A stretch of DNA of 64,000 nt from Pseudobutyrivibrio sp. YE44 (GTDB taxonomy: Bacteria > Bacillota > Clostridia > Lachnospirales > Lachnospiraceae), in contig NZ_FMXT01000001.1 of NCBI RefSeq assembly GCF_900104335.1, positions 434,001 through 498,000 of the forward strand. Direction: 5' to 3'. The notes under the pieces were generated by a model that did no database searches, was not told the DNA's origin, and was given only the letters and a program-made list of their open reading frames with translations. Numbering within the stretch: the stretch's first letter is position 1; every line of letters begins with the position of its first letter. The position numbers and the translations under genes are program-made. Positions 44,870 to 54,374 of this stretch are shown here, one piece after another.

Positions 44870-47719
44870 TTAATCTGTAATTTCATTTCCAGCATCTGAT
44901 ACAGTACTAGCTTCACCACTAAGCAATTCTTCGGTGGAAGAAACACCAAAGTAGTATGAAAGAATATCCTTTGAAACTGCAGCTGCATTATGCGAGGTGT
45001 AACCGTAAGCGATACGTGTTGCAATTGCAATTTCTGGTTTATTATAAGGTGCAAAACCAATAAATAACGCGTGGTTAGGTCTGCTCTTTACCTGCTGAGC
45101 TGTACCTGTTTTACCAGCAACTGGAACAGAGAAGTTGTCGTAAGAAGAAAGGGACTCAACTACCATTCTCATACCATAATGGATGGCATCCCATTGGCTA
45201 CTGTTAAGTACGTCAATTTGATTTCTAACAGAAGGGCCATAGCTTTCTAAAACATTTCCTTCTGAATCTTTAACACTGTCTAATAAGGTAAGATTATAAA
45301 CGGTTCCTCTGTTTGCTACGGCTGTTGCATAGCGCGCTAAACCGATAGTTGTAAAGTTGTTATCAGACTGACCAATTGCTGCCATGACAGGATATTCTGT
45401 GGCAATATGAGGAGTATTCTCTTCTACTTCAATACCTGTTGTCTCATCAAGACCATAAAGGCTTGCGTATTTTTGGATTTTTTCAATACCCTTAACCTCA
45501 TCATAGTTTCCATCACCACCAGAAAGTCTCCACCCAACTTCATAGAAGAAATAGTTACAAGAATCTCTTATAGCCTCAGAAACATTGATACTACCATGGT
45601 TGCTAGGATATATCCAACATTTTGGTTTATTTGAAACCTTGTTGTACTGACCCAAATCCACAATCTCTGTGCCGGTATCAATAACATTTTCTGCCAAACC
45701 TGCAGTTGAACTAATAATCTTGAAGGTAGAACCTGGAGCAGTTCTCTGCTGTGTAGCATAGTTATATAAAGGATTTGCTGCATTATTAGTCAAATATGAA
45801 TAGTAATCAGCATCTACCGAATTTGCCAGTTTATTATTATCATAACCAGGATATGTAACCATAGCTAAAACTTCACCAGTTCTAGTGTCGATGATTGCAG
45901 AAGATCCCGAGCAAGGATCCAAGGCAAGCTGGCCAGGTGTAAGTTCAAGATTTTTAATTTTTGAAAGCATAAACTCGTATGAAGACATACGACCACTTGT
46001 AAGCATTTGATAAGTCTCCTCATCTGCCTCAAGCACTCCCTGATCGTAAAGAATAATACAAAGCTGTGATCCAGAAATACCATCATCAAGTAACAGATAC
46101 TTATAGATTAAATTCTGGAAACCTTTGTCGGTAGACAAATAATCAATTAAATAATCTATAAGATCGTTGTAAAGCTCTTCTGTATCAGCATACTTAGCTT
46201 CATTTTCATATTTGGTAATATCAATCCAGTTTTGTTCGATGGCATATATCAAATATTTGTTAACAGCCATTTGTTCTGAAGTCCAAGCTGTCTGAACCTC
46301 TGAACTATTATCAATAGCACTTGCATCAAAAATACCTATGCTTTTTAGCTTGGTAACAAGATATGTAGAATATGCTTGATACTCATTTGGTAAATCGCTA
46401 TATACCACCTCGTTATTAGCCTTAAGCTGGCTCTTAAGAGTAGCTAATACTGTTTTTTGCTTGCCCTTGAAGGCAGATAAAACAGCCTTTTCAGTAGCAG
46501 TAGCATTTTCATCTGCGAAGGCATTAGTATCAATAATGCCATTTTTAATTAAAGAATAGTAAACATCATATATAGGCACAACTACATCTGACGCTGAAGC
46601 ATGTTCGGAAGCGTGATATTCTTTGATGTTTGCAATCTTTGAATAAAGAATACCTGCTATCTCCTGTTCCAGAAGTGTATAGGTAGCCTTTTGAAGATCG
46701 TAGTCAATAGAAAGATAAACATCATTTCCAGATACGGCAGCAAGATAATCTCCTTCTGCAATAGTGTTACCCACACTATCTACATAAAGGGTCTCATGAC
46801 CTTTCGTTCCAGAAAGATAATCGTTCATATATTTTTCAATACCAGATTTACCAATAACGTCTGTAGCCTCAACAGTATCGTCTTTCTTAGAAAGCTCTTT
46901 GTACTCTGAGGTAGAAATCTGGCCAGTATAACCAATTATATGAGCAAAATATTCGCTGTCTGTATATCTACGTAAAGATTTTTGTTCTATGGCAACACCA
47001 GTAAGCTCGTTAACATTCTCTTCGATAAAGGCAACAGATTTCTCAGAAATATCAGATGCAATTACTGTAGAAATGTATTTTTGATAGGAGTTTTGGCCCA
47101 TATTATAACGAACTACCAAAATCTTATAGCGAAGCTTTTTATCGTATTCATCTGAAATGTTATAAACTTTATCGCTAGATAAATAATCAATGATTTGGTC
47201 TGCTGTGGCAGTAGCCTGATCAAAACCAAGCTTTTCACTGTATTCCAAATCATCTATGCTTGATTTTCCGAAAACATCAGCTCGAAATCTTTGCAATGAA
47301 TTTCCAGAATACATAAACTGATATTCGCCAGACGAATCAATAATAATAGGGAAATTATTATCGATAGAATCACCATTTTCCTCTAGCTTTTGAATGATTC
47401 GTGCGATTTCTGAATTAAGAGAGCTACTTCTCTCCTTCTTAGAAGAATAGGTTCCAGTATCTTGAATAGTAACAGCGTAAACAAGTTCGTTATAAGCTAA
47501 AAGATTACCTTTTCGATCATAGATATTTCCTCTAGTAGCAGGAATTGTCTCGGTTTTCTCCAGCTTTAAGTTGTAGTTGTCCTGATACTCAGAACCATTA
47601 ATAATTTGTAGATAAAATAGGCGTGAAATAAGGACAGCAGCGAAAATGCCCATCACTACTGAAACAACACGAATACGTGAAGATAATGCATTTCTAAGTA
47701 TGTCCTTAATAGTTTCCAA
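44870..47719 (-). CDS. mrdA: Penicillin-binding protein 2 with a large insertion
   Basis: A 949-residue class B PBP that cross-links peptidoglycan during elongation. One membrane segment (about 20-38), the dimerisation domain with ATRGNIYDRKGNLLAYNE (55-75), then the transpeptidase domain: Ser-x-x-Lys in APGSTFK (about 661), SCN near 720 and KTG near 867 (AGKTGTAQ). Between LSIDYDLQ (about 343) and SSAIIDTRTGEVLAM (about 606) sits an extra helical stretch of about 250 residues. It overlaps mreD by 14 bases. Confidence 0.94.
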   Translation of the reverse strand: METIKDILRNALSSRIRVVSVVMGIFAAVLISRLFYLQIINGSEYQDNYNLKLEKTETIPATRGNIYDRKGNLLAYNELVYAVTIQDTGTYSSKKERSSSLNSEIARIIQKLEENGDSIDNNFPIIIDSSGEYQFMYSGNSLQRFRADVFGKSSIDDLEYSEKLGFDQATATADQIIDYLSSDKVYNISDEYDKKLRYKILVVRYNMGQNSYQKYISTVIASDISEKSVAFIEENVNELTGVAIEQKSLRRYTDSEYFAHIIGYTGQISTSEYKELSKKDDTVEATDVIGKSGIEKYMNDYLSGTKGHETLYVDSVGNTIAEGDYLAAVSGNDVYLSIDYDLQKATYTLLEQEIAGILYSKIANIKEYHASEHASASDVVVPIYDVYYSLIKNGIIDTNAFADENATATEKAVLSAFKGKQKTVLATLKSQLKANNEVVYSDLPNEYQAYSTYLVTKLKSIGIFDASAIDNSSEVQTAWTSEQMAVNKYLIYAIEQNWIDITKYENEAKYADTEELYNDLIDYLIDYLSTDKGFQNLIYKYLLLDDGISGSQLCIILYDQGVLEADEETYQMLTSGRMSSYEFMLSKIKNLELTPGQLALDPCSGSSAIIDTRTGEVLAMVTYPGYDNNKLANSVDADYYSYLTNNAANPLYNYATQQRTAPGSTFKIISSTAGLAENVIDTGTEIVDLGQYNKVSNKPKCWIYPSNHGSINVSEAIRDSCNYFFYEVGWRLSGGDGNYDEVKGIEKIQKYASLYGLDETTGIEVEENTPHIATEYPVMAAIGQSDNNFTTIGLARYATAVANRGTVYNLTLLDSVKDSEGNVLESYGPSVRNQIDVLNSSQWDAIHYGMRMVVESLSSYDNFSVPVAGKTGTAQQVKSRPNHALFIGFAPYNKPEIAIATRIAYGYTSHNAAAVSKDILSYYFGVSSTEELLSGEASTVSDAGNEITD

Positions 47720-48251
47720 TTCGATCAGAACCTTTCTTTTCCAATTTTTCTAGCCAATTATTTATGTATAAAATGAAATAATAGACGAAAATAGAAACAA
47801 GTAATGTATAAACAACCTCAGGTAAAATTATATTCAATAAATAAAAGGAAAAATTGTACTGAGATTTATAGCCCATACGAGCTACAAAGGAAGCGACACC
47901 ATAAATAAGGTCGCTAGTGCCAATAAGAATCATAGGAAGTCTTAAATCGTCACCAAAAAACTGCTTCTTAAAAAGACCATTAAGAAGACCTATATACATG
48001 TAAATAAGAGCATAGCATCCAAAAAGAGAACCTGAAAAAATATCAAGTAACAAGCCGGTGAAAAATCCAACTAAAATACCATGTCTTCTCCCCTTCATAA
48101 AGCCATAGGTAGCAACAACGCAAAGGAGCACATTAGGCGTAACACCCGCAAGTCTATATCTTGAAAAAACACTTGTCTGCAGTAAGAAACATACATAAAT
48201 TACAAGTGCGATTATCAATATTCGTTTTAAATACTGTTTAAAATCACTCAC
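47706..48251 (-). CDS. mreD: Rod shape-determining protein MreD
   Basis: A 181-residue membrane protein with five or six hydrophobic segments, part of the elongation complex. GVTPNVLLCVVATYGFMKGR and GFFTGLLLDIFSGSLFGCYAL are typical of MreD. It overlaps mreC by 8 bases and PBP2 by 14, so the whole set is coupled. Confidence 0.92.
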   Translation of the reverse strand: MSDFKQYLKRILIIALVIYVCFLLQTSVFSRYRLAGVTPNVLLCVVATYGFMKGRRHGILVGFFTGLLLDIFSGSLFGCYALIYMYIGLLNGLFKKQFFGDDLRLPMILIGTSDLIYGVASFVARMGYKSQYNFSFYLLNIILPEVVYTLLVSIFVYYFILYINNWLEKLEKKGSDRIGNY

Positions 48252-49107
48252 TCTTGTAAGACTCCTTTAACTGCTTTATAACAAGAACATCAGATAAATG
48301 TTTAAAATCTACAACAGGTGTAATTGTACCTGACTTTGATAAGTCGTTTTCATCAAGATTAACAGATGAAATATATCCAATCATAAGACCAGGTAAATAT
48401 TTATCAGAAATATTTGATGTAACAACAATATCACCGATAGCAACCTTATCATCACTATCACTAAGGTTAGAATAATTAATTAAATTGCTAGCAGTCATGT
48501 TTTCAAGACTACCAGAAACAATACAATTATCTTCAGTAGATGAAATTGTGGCACTAACATTTGATGTATCATCAATAATAGCTCTAACAACCGCATAGCT
48601 ATCACCTACAGAAGAGACTATTCCTACCAAACCACCATCGGCGATAACATTCATATTAACCTTTATGCCATCCTTTGAGCCTTTATCGATGGTAAAGGTG
48701 TTGAACCAGTTTGAAGTACCTTTTCCGATAATACGTGCACCCGTAGTGTCATAGTCGTAATAGTTTTGGTCTAACTCGTAGAGTTTTTGAAGCTCATCTA
48801 GCTCTCCTAGCTTAAGCTCCATACTTTTGATTTTATCATTCAATTCTTCAACTTCTGTCTGAAGAGCTTCGTTTTCAGCCACAAGCTGTTTTTTAGTTTT
48901 TGTGTCAGATGAAGAAATCGCTATAGTGCTGCCAATATAATCGATTCCTTTTTGCATTGGAATAAAAATATGATTAGCTATTGTTTCTAATGGGCCACCA
49001 GTAAAACCAGTAGAATAGCTAAAAAACAATAGCATAATGCATATGATTGATAAAATCGTGAGCAGATATTTACTTGGTATACCACCATTTGATTTTCTCT
49101 GTCTCAT
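48244..49107 (-). CDS. mreC: Rod shape-determining protein MreC
   Basis: A 287-residue protein with an N-terminal membrane segment (about 13-31), a coiled coil (about 70-105, LVAENEALQTEVEELNDKIK) and the beta-barrel MreC domain (ARIIGKGTSNWFNTFTIDKG, VIADGGLVGIVSSVG). It connects MreB with PBP2 and RodA outside the membrane. GAGG precedes the ATG by a short space. Confidence 0.94.
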   Translation of the reverse strand: MRQRKSNGGIPSKYLLTILSIICIMLLFFSYSTGFTGGPLETIANHIFIPMQKGIDYIGSTIAISSSDTKTKKQLVAENEALQTEVEELNDKIKSMELKLGELDELQKLYELDQNYYDYDTTGARIIGKGTSNWFNTFTIDKGSKDGIKVNMNVIADGGLVGIVSSVGDSYAVVRAIIDDTSNVSATISSTEDNCIVSGSLENMTASNLINYSNLSDSDDKVAIGDIVVTSNISDKYLPGLMIGYISSVNLDENDLSKSGTITPVVDFKHLSDVLVIKQLKESYKSE

Positions 49108-49121
49108 AATACCTCGATTAA

Positions 49122-50135
49122 TTATTTAAAAATTCTAGTTTTCATACTGTAGCCATACTGTTTGAACTTAGTGTCAGAAAGTACTGAACCAAGACCTCTT
49201 ACACATGACTCCTGTGGTTCATCAAAGCAATTAACCTTGATGTTTGTAACCTCTGAGAATAAATCTGTAAGTCTAAATAACTGAGATGTTCCACCTGTAA
49301 GATAAATTCCAGAATGAACAATATCCTTTGCAAGCTCTGGTGGAACTTTTTCAAGAATAAGCTTAACGTTTGTACAGAAGCTTTCAAGATCAGCCTTGAT
49401 AGCGTTGTAAATTACATCACTTTCAATTTCCATCTCGATAGGAAGACCACTAACAACATCTCTACCTACAACAGTAAGCTTCTCTCCTCTGCCCTCGATT
49501 GCAGAACCAATTTCCTCTTTAAGCTGCTTTGCAGTCTTTTGGCCAATAACCAAATTAAAGTTTCTCTTAAGGTAAGTAACAATAGATTCATCTATCTGAT
49601 TTCCACCAAAAGGAAGTAATTCAGATAATACTAAACCACCTAAAGAAATAACAGAAATCTCAGTTGTATCTGCACCTAAATCAACAACCATAACACCAGT
49701 AGGTTCAGATACATCAAGTCCCATGCCAATAGCACTTGCGATAGGCTTTTCACATACCCTGATTGAATGTGGCTTGTTCTTTGACTTACTAAATAAATCA
49801 GAGAACGCCTTCTTTTCTACTTCTGTGATATCTGTTGGAACTGCAACAACAATATCAGAACCTTTAATCTTGCCTTTTAATTCCTTTTCAAGAACTTCAA
49901 AAAGCATTGTCTGCATATTGTCAAAATCAGCAATTACACCTGAGACAATAGGAAATGAAACCTGAATTGTGTCAGGAGCCTTTTCATACATTGAATATGC
50001 AGCATCACCGTAAGAATACATTTGATTCTTGTTTACAATTGCAATTGTGTTTTTAATGTTTGTGATTGAACTAGTTGCTCCGCTGAATATTTTTAAATTC
50101 TGAGTTCCTATATCAATTCCAAAAGAATTTGGCAT
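49122..50135 (-). CDS. mreB: Rod shape-determining protein MreB
   Basis: A 337-residue actin-like ATPase that forms membrane filaments guiding wall synthesis. Nucleotide-binding motifs: FGIDIGTQNLKIF (phosphate 1), VVDLGADTTEISVISLGGLV (phosphate 2), and IYLTGGTSQLFRL (adenosine). EKPIASAIGMGLD is typical of the family. It deviates from classical MreB in several loops and may be an Mbl/MreBH-type paralogue. It heads the mreBCD-mrdA-minC-rodA-mgsA operon. GGAGG stands six bases from the ATG. Confidence 0.93.
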   Translation of the reverse strand: MPNSFGIDIGTQNLKIFSGATSSITNIKNTIAIVNKNQMYSYGDAAYSMYEKAPDTIQVSFPIVSGVIADFDNMQTMLFEVLEKELKGKIKGSDIVVAVPTDITEVEKKAFSDLFSKSKNKPHSIRVCEKPIASAIGMGLDVSEPTGVMVVDLGADTTEISVISLGGLVLSELLPFGGNQIDESIVTYLKRNFNLVIGQKTAKQLKEEIGSAIEGRGEKLTVVGRDVVSGLPIEMEIESDVIYNAIKADLESFCTNVKLILEKVPPELAKDIVHSGIYLTGGTSQLFRLTDLFSEVTNIKVNCFDEPQESCVRGLGSVLSDTKFKQYGYSMKTRIFK

Positions 50136-50170
50136 AACTATCCTCCAACCTGAAAATTATTTTAAAACCA

Positions 50171-50227
50171 GCTAAAATATAGCAAAATTACACATTTTAA
50201 ATAGTGCCTTTTAGGTGATATTTTAGC
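50171..50227. repeat. 10-bp inverted repeat before mreB
   Basis: GCTAAAATAT (50171-50180) and ATATTTTAGC (50218-50227) are perfect inverted copies 37 bases apart, spanning the 87-base gap between the YnbB-like gene and mreB. It may be a weak terminator, an operator or chance in AT-rich DNA. No convincing promoter for mreB was found here. Confidence 0.35.
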
Positions 50228-51509
50228 ACAGTTGAGATATGTTCACAAGGCGAGCATCCACAAGTTTCTGTAAGCCTTTAAGGATACCAAGCTTGGCATG
50301 ATTCCAAGTTAACCCACCCTGGAAAAATGCTGTATAAGGCTCTCTAAGTGGACCATCAGCAGAAAGCTCAATTGAGGATCCCTGTACAAAAGCACCAGCC
50401 GCCATAATTACCTGACTATCATAACCTGGCATATCCCAAGGTTCTGGAGAAACATATGAATCTACAGGAGCCGCTGCTTGAATACCTTCACAGAAAGCAA
50501 TTAATCCTTCTGGTTTTAAGAAAGAAACCGCTTGGATAATATCGTATCTAGGCTCTGTTGAATTTGGGATACAAAGAAATCCTAAGTTCTCAAAAACATT
50601 AGCAGCAAAGATTGCGCCTTTTAAAGCACCTGCAACGACAGTTGGTGCAAGGAAAAATCCCTGATAGAAGGATTGCATTATACCAAGTGAAGCACCTACT
50701 TCTTTTCCAAGACCAGGAGATGTTAATCTATGTGCTGCATTTTCCACACAGGCTTTTGTTCCAACAATATAGCCTCCTATTGGAGCCAAACCACCACCTG
50801 GATTCTTAATTAAAGATCCAACACACATATCAGCACCAACCTGAGTAGGCTCAATTTTTTCTACGAATTCTCCGTAGCAATTATCAACCATGCATATAAT
50901 GTCTGGCTTTATATTTTTAATAAAGGAAATAAGCTCTCCTATTTGCTCTACAGAAAGTGTAGGACGATTTGCATATCCCTTTGATCGCTGAATAGTAACA
51001 AGCTTTGTTCTTTCGTTAATTGCTTTTGCTATTCCATCAAAATCAAAGCTTCCATCCTCTAACAAATCAACCTGTGAATAGGTAATTCCGTATTCAGCCA
51101 AAGAACCATTTGAAGGTCTAATTCCAATAACCTCTTCAAGAGTGTCATAAGGCTTTCCAACTGGTGATAATAATTCATCCCCAGGACGTAAGTTACTCAT
51201 TAACGCAAGCGCTAAAGCGTGTGTACCACAAGTAATCTGTGGTCTAACAAGTGCATCCTCTGTTTCAAAAACTGATGCGTATACCTTTTCTAAGGTGTCA
51301 CGACCTACATCATCATAACCATAACCTGTGGAGGTATTAAAGCACTCTGCAGCAACCTTATGCTTTTGCATAGCCTTTAAAACCTTGAGCTGATTGTATT
51401 CAGCCACTTCGTCTATTTCTTTAAAGCGCTCTTCAAGATTTTTAATCATCTTTGAGCCGAAGTCACAAACTTCCTGTGAAATTCCAAAATCTTTATAAAT
51501 ATCTAACAC
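50223..51509 (-). CDS. Methionine gamma-lyase family PLP protein (YnbB-like)
   Basis: A 428-residue PLP enzyme of the COG4100 family, in Bacillus named YnbB and often annotated as aluminium resistance protein. The PLP lysine is in TIQRSKGYANRPTLS (about 167-181); GYGYDDVGRDTLE and SLIKNPGGGLAPIGGYIVG are family signatures. The substrate is not known. It sits two bases after miaA, as ynbB often does near miaA and hfq in Firmicutes. Confidence 0.88.
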   Translation of the reverse strand: MLDIYKDFGISQEVCDFGSKMIKNLEERFKEIDEVAEYNQLKVLKAMQKHKVAAECFNTSTGYGYDDVGRDTLEKVYASVFETEDALVRPQITCGTHALALALMSNLRPGDELLSPVGKPYDTLEEVIGIRPSNGSLAEYGITYSQVDLLEDGSFDFDGIAKAINERTKLVTIQRSKGYANRPTLSVEQIGELISFIKNIKPDIICMVDNCYGEFVEKIEPTQVGADMCVGSLIKNPGGGLAPIGGYIVGTKACVENAAHRLTSPGLGKEVGASLGIMQSFYQGFFLAPTVVAGALKGAIFAANVFENLGFLCIPNSTEPRYDIIQAVSFLKPEGLIAFCEGIQAAAPVDSYVSPEPWDMPGYDSQVIMAAGAFVQGSSIELSADGPLREPYTAFFQGGLTWNHAKLGILKGLQKLVDARLVNISQLC

Positions 51510-51510
51510 C

Positions 51511-52449
51511 TTATATAATTCCTTTCTGTTTTAAGGTCTCAAGTATTGTAGAAAGAAGACTTTCTTCTGTAGTGAGTACTGTTTTGTCCAGCCAAACAAC
51601 TTCCCTCTCTCTTCTAAACCAGGTAAGCTGTCTTTTAGCATAGTTTCTAGAATTCTTTTTTATTAATTCTAAAGCTGCATCAAGATCCATTCGACCCTCT
51701 AAATAAGCAATAATCTCTTTATAACCAATGCCATCCATAGAGGTCATTCCTGGCTTACAGCCATCTTGTAAAAGCGTTTTAACTTCATCAACAAGACCAG
51801 CTTCTTTCATAATGTCTACACGCTTGTCTATGCGATTATATAATATTTTTCTATCATCATTTAGCACAAAATAAGCAAAATTATATGGGCTAGTTCGTTC
51901 TCTTTCTCTTTTATTGTGAACAGAAAACTTTTCCCCTGTTTGTTTATAGTATTCTAAAGCTCTTATTACGCGCTTTCTATTAGCAGCCGGAATTGAATTT
52001 GCAGATTCCTCATCTACTTCAAATAGCATTTTATGAAGAGCTTCATTGCCATTTTTATTTGCATATTCCTCTAACGAATCACGGTACTTCTGATCTACCT
52101 CAGACTCCGTAAATTGAATATCATAGAGAATCGCCTGTATATAAAAACCGGTGCCACCACAAATAATAGGTATTTTGCCTCTAGAGTAAATATCCTCCAT
52201 GGCCTCTAAAACCATTTCCTTAAAACGAACTACATGAAAATCCTCGGTAGGTTCAATAACATCAATCAAGTGATGTTTTACACCTTCCATTTCCTCAGGC
52301 ATTATCTTTGCAGTTCCAATATCCATGCGTTTATAAACTTGCATGCAATCAGCAGAGATTATCTCACCATTAATTGCTTTTGCAAGATTTATGGATAATG
52401 AAGTTTTACCAACAGCAGTTGGACCGGTAAGAATAACTAAGTTTTTCAT
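51511..52449 (-). CDS. miaA: tRNA dimethylallyltransferase
   Basis: A 312-residue enzyme that puts a dimethylallyl group on A37 of tRNAs reading UNN codons. The P-loop is GPTAVGKTS (8-16); SADCMQVYKRMDIGTAK, GGTGFYIQAILYDI and KRVIRALEYYKQTGE follow, and the KRQLTWFRRE tail is conserved. It overlaps mutL by one base, the usual mutS-mutL-miaA order. Confidence 0.96.
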   Translation of the reverse strand: MKNLVILTGPTAVGKTSLSINLAKAINGEIISADCMQVYKRMDIGTAKIMPEEMEGVKHHLIDVIEPTEDFHVVRFKEMVLEAMEDIYSRGKIPIICGGTGFYIQAILYDIQFTESEVDQKYRDSLEEYANKNGNEALHKMLFEVDEESANSIPAANRKRVIRALEYYKQTGEKFSVHNKRERERTSPYNFAYFVLNDDRKILYNRIDKRVDIMKEAGLVDEVKTLLQDGCKPGMTSMDGIGYKEIIAYLEGRMDLDAALELIKKNSRNYAKRQLTWFRREREVVWLDKTVLTTEESLLSTILETLKQKGII

Positions 52450-54374
52450 TAAATAATCCTTTTAAATTTCTTTCCTAATTCATACTCGGAAAAAGATATC
52501 ATAGTTGGTCTTCCATGAGGGCAATGATAAGGATTTTCAAGCTTTAATAAATCATCAATGAGAGTTTTGATTTCTGGTAAGGATAGCTTGTTATTACCCT
52601 TAACTGCAGCCTTACATGACATGGATGCAACCTTTTCTACAATCATATCAAAGGAATCACTTGCTTTATAAGATTGACAATCAGCAAGAACCTCTAAGAA
52701 AAAGTCCTTTGGATTAAGATTTAATAGATTACCAGGAACGCCATTAATAGCAAGCTCGTTTCCACCAAATTCTTCTATGCGATATCCTAGACTTTCAAAA
52801 GCATCTTTGTATTGCTGGTAAAGCAGAATGTCCTGTGGAGTTAAAGACACAATAACAGGGGGACTAATCATCTGAGAAGTCATTTCCTGGGTCTTAAGTC
52901 TAGCCATAGTTTTTTCAAACAGCACTTTTTCGTGAGCTGCATGCTGGTCGATGATATACATATTTTTGTCGTATTCAACAATCCAATAGGTATCAAAAAC
53001 CTGGCCTATAATTTTATGCTCTTTAATAGCCTCTTTATCTAAGAAACTAATTTGTTCATACTTCTCTCCACCTCTATTTTTTTCAGCAAACTTCTTTTCG
53101 TATGGAGTATCACTATGAATTTGAGCAGTAATAGATTGTTTAATTTTTTCTAATCTATCCTTTTCAAAAGGTTCTGGCATCTTTACAGGCTTACTATCAG
53201 TGGTAGGCTCACTAACTGGAATAGAGTCGCTATGCTGTTGGCCAATAAAATCTTGAGCACTCTGAAAACTGTTACTTGAAGGAGGAACAACCTCTGTAGT
53301 TTTTGTTAGAGCCTGAGAAAACTGCTGAAATACCTTAGAGCTAGGTTGTATTTTTTCTTCCTCAACCTTAGCCTCTAAAATATCCTCTCGTTTTCTAAGA
53401 CGTTGATTAAGTACTTTAGTGAGAAGTTCACAAATGTTACTCTCATCCTCAAATCGAACCTCCTGCTTTGTAGGATGAACATTAACATCAACAGCCCCTT
53501 CATCAAATTTAATATTTATAACGAAGAATGGATACTGATGACCCATCAAGAAGCCATAATAGCCTTCCTCGCAAGCCTTTGAGAGTGTATTACTTTTAAT
53601 ATATCTTTCATTGACGAAAAAGTGCTCAAAGGCTCTATTTCCTCTTGCAATTACAGACTGTCCTATAAAGCCATTAATAGACACCCTTTCGTCCTTATAA
53701 TCAATATCTAAAACGTTACTTGCAATAGTACGACCGTAAATTTGGTAAATAGTATCGGAAAGAGAGCCATTTCCAGAGGTCATAAGCTTTTCCTTACCGT
53801 TAAGAAGGAACTTAAATGAAATCTCTGGATGAGATAAAGCCAAATGTTCAACCACATCAAATACATAGCTGCCCTCAGTACTTTCAGATTTTAAGAATTT
53901 CTTTCTAGCAGGTGTATTATAAAACAATTGTCGTACAATGAAGGTTGTGCCATTTGGTGCACCAATATCAGTCAAAGAAATCTCTTTTGCTCCTTCAATA
54001 ATGTAGCTAGCACCTAGCAAAGAATCCTCAGTTTTAGTGATAAGCTCTACCTTTGAAACAGCAGAAATACTAGATAGTGCTTCACCTCTAAAGCCAAGGG
54101 ATCTGATACAATTTAAATCTTCTGCCTTTTCAATCTTAGAGGTTGAGTGTCTTAAAAAAGCAATTTGAATTTGGTCTTTATCAATGCCAGAGCCATTATC
54201 AGTGATTCGAAGATATTCGATACCGCCACCCTTAATTTCTACGGAAATAGCGGTAGCACCTGCATCAATACTATTTTCTATAAGCTCTTTTGCAACTGAA
54301 GCAGGACGCTCAACTACCTCGCCTGCCGCAATCTTATCGATTGTTTCCTGACTAAGTACATTTATTTTATTCAT
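52449..54374 (-). CDS. mutL: DNA mismatch repair protein MutL
   Basis: A 641-residue MutL. The GHKL ATPase domain has ELIENSIDAGAT, DNGSGI and the GFRGEALSSI loop. The C-terminal domain carries the endonuclease motif DQHAAHEKVLFE near 475, with SCKAAVK and CPHGRPT as further metal-site motifs, so this is a nicking MutL, as in bacteria lacking MutH. A disordered linker covers about 335-440. It is coupled to mutS through a one-base overlap. Confidence 0.96.
   Translation of the reverse strand: MNKINVLSQETIDKIAAGEVVERPASVAKELIENSIDAGATAISVEIKGGGIEYLRITDNGSGIDKDQIQIAFLRHSTSKIEKAEDLNCIRSLGFRGEALSSISAVSKVELITKTEDSLLGASYIIEGAKEISLTDIGAPNGTTFIVRQLFYNTPARKKFLKSESTEGSYVFDVVEHLALSHPEISFKFLLNGKEKLMTSGNGSLSDTIYQIYGRTIASNVLDIDYKDERVSINGFIGQSVIARGNRAFEHFFVNERYIKSNTLSKACEEGYYGFLMGHQYPFFVINIKFDEGAVDVNVHPTKQEVRFEDESNICELLTKVLNQRLRKREDILEAKVEEEKIQPSSKVFQQFSQALTKTTEVVPPSSNSFQSAQDFIGQQHSDSIPVSEPTTDSKPVKMPEPFEKDRLEKIKQSITAQIHSDTPYEKKFAEKNRGGEKYEQISFLDKEAIKEHKIIGQVFDTYWIVEYDKNMYIIDQHAAHEKVLFEKTMARLKTQEMTSQMISPPVIVSLTPQDILLYQQYKDAFESLGYRIEEFGGNELAINGVPGNLLNLNPKDFFLEVLADCQSYKASDSFDMIVEKVASMSCKAAVKGNNKLSLPEIKTLIDDLLKLENPYHCPHGRPTMISFSEYELGKKFKRII

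Noticed and set aside
44866-45060. Overlapping reading frames inside PBP2, mutS and other long genes
   Set aside because: They lack ribosome binding sites and recognisable domains and are frame shadows of clearly coding sequence.
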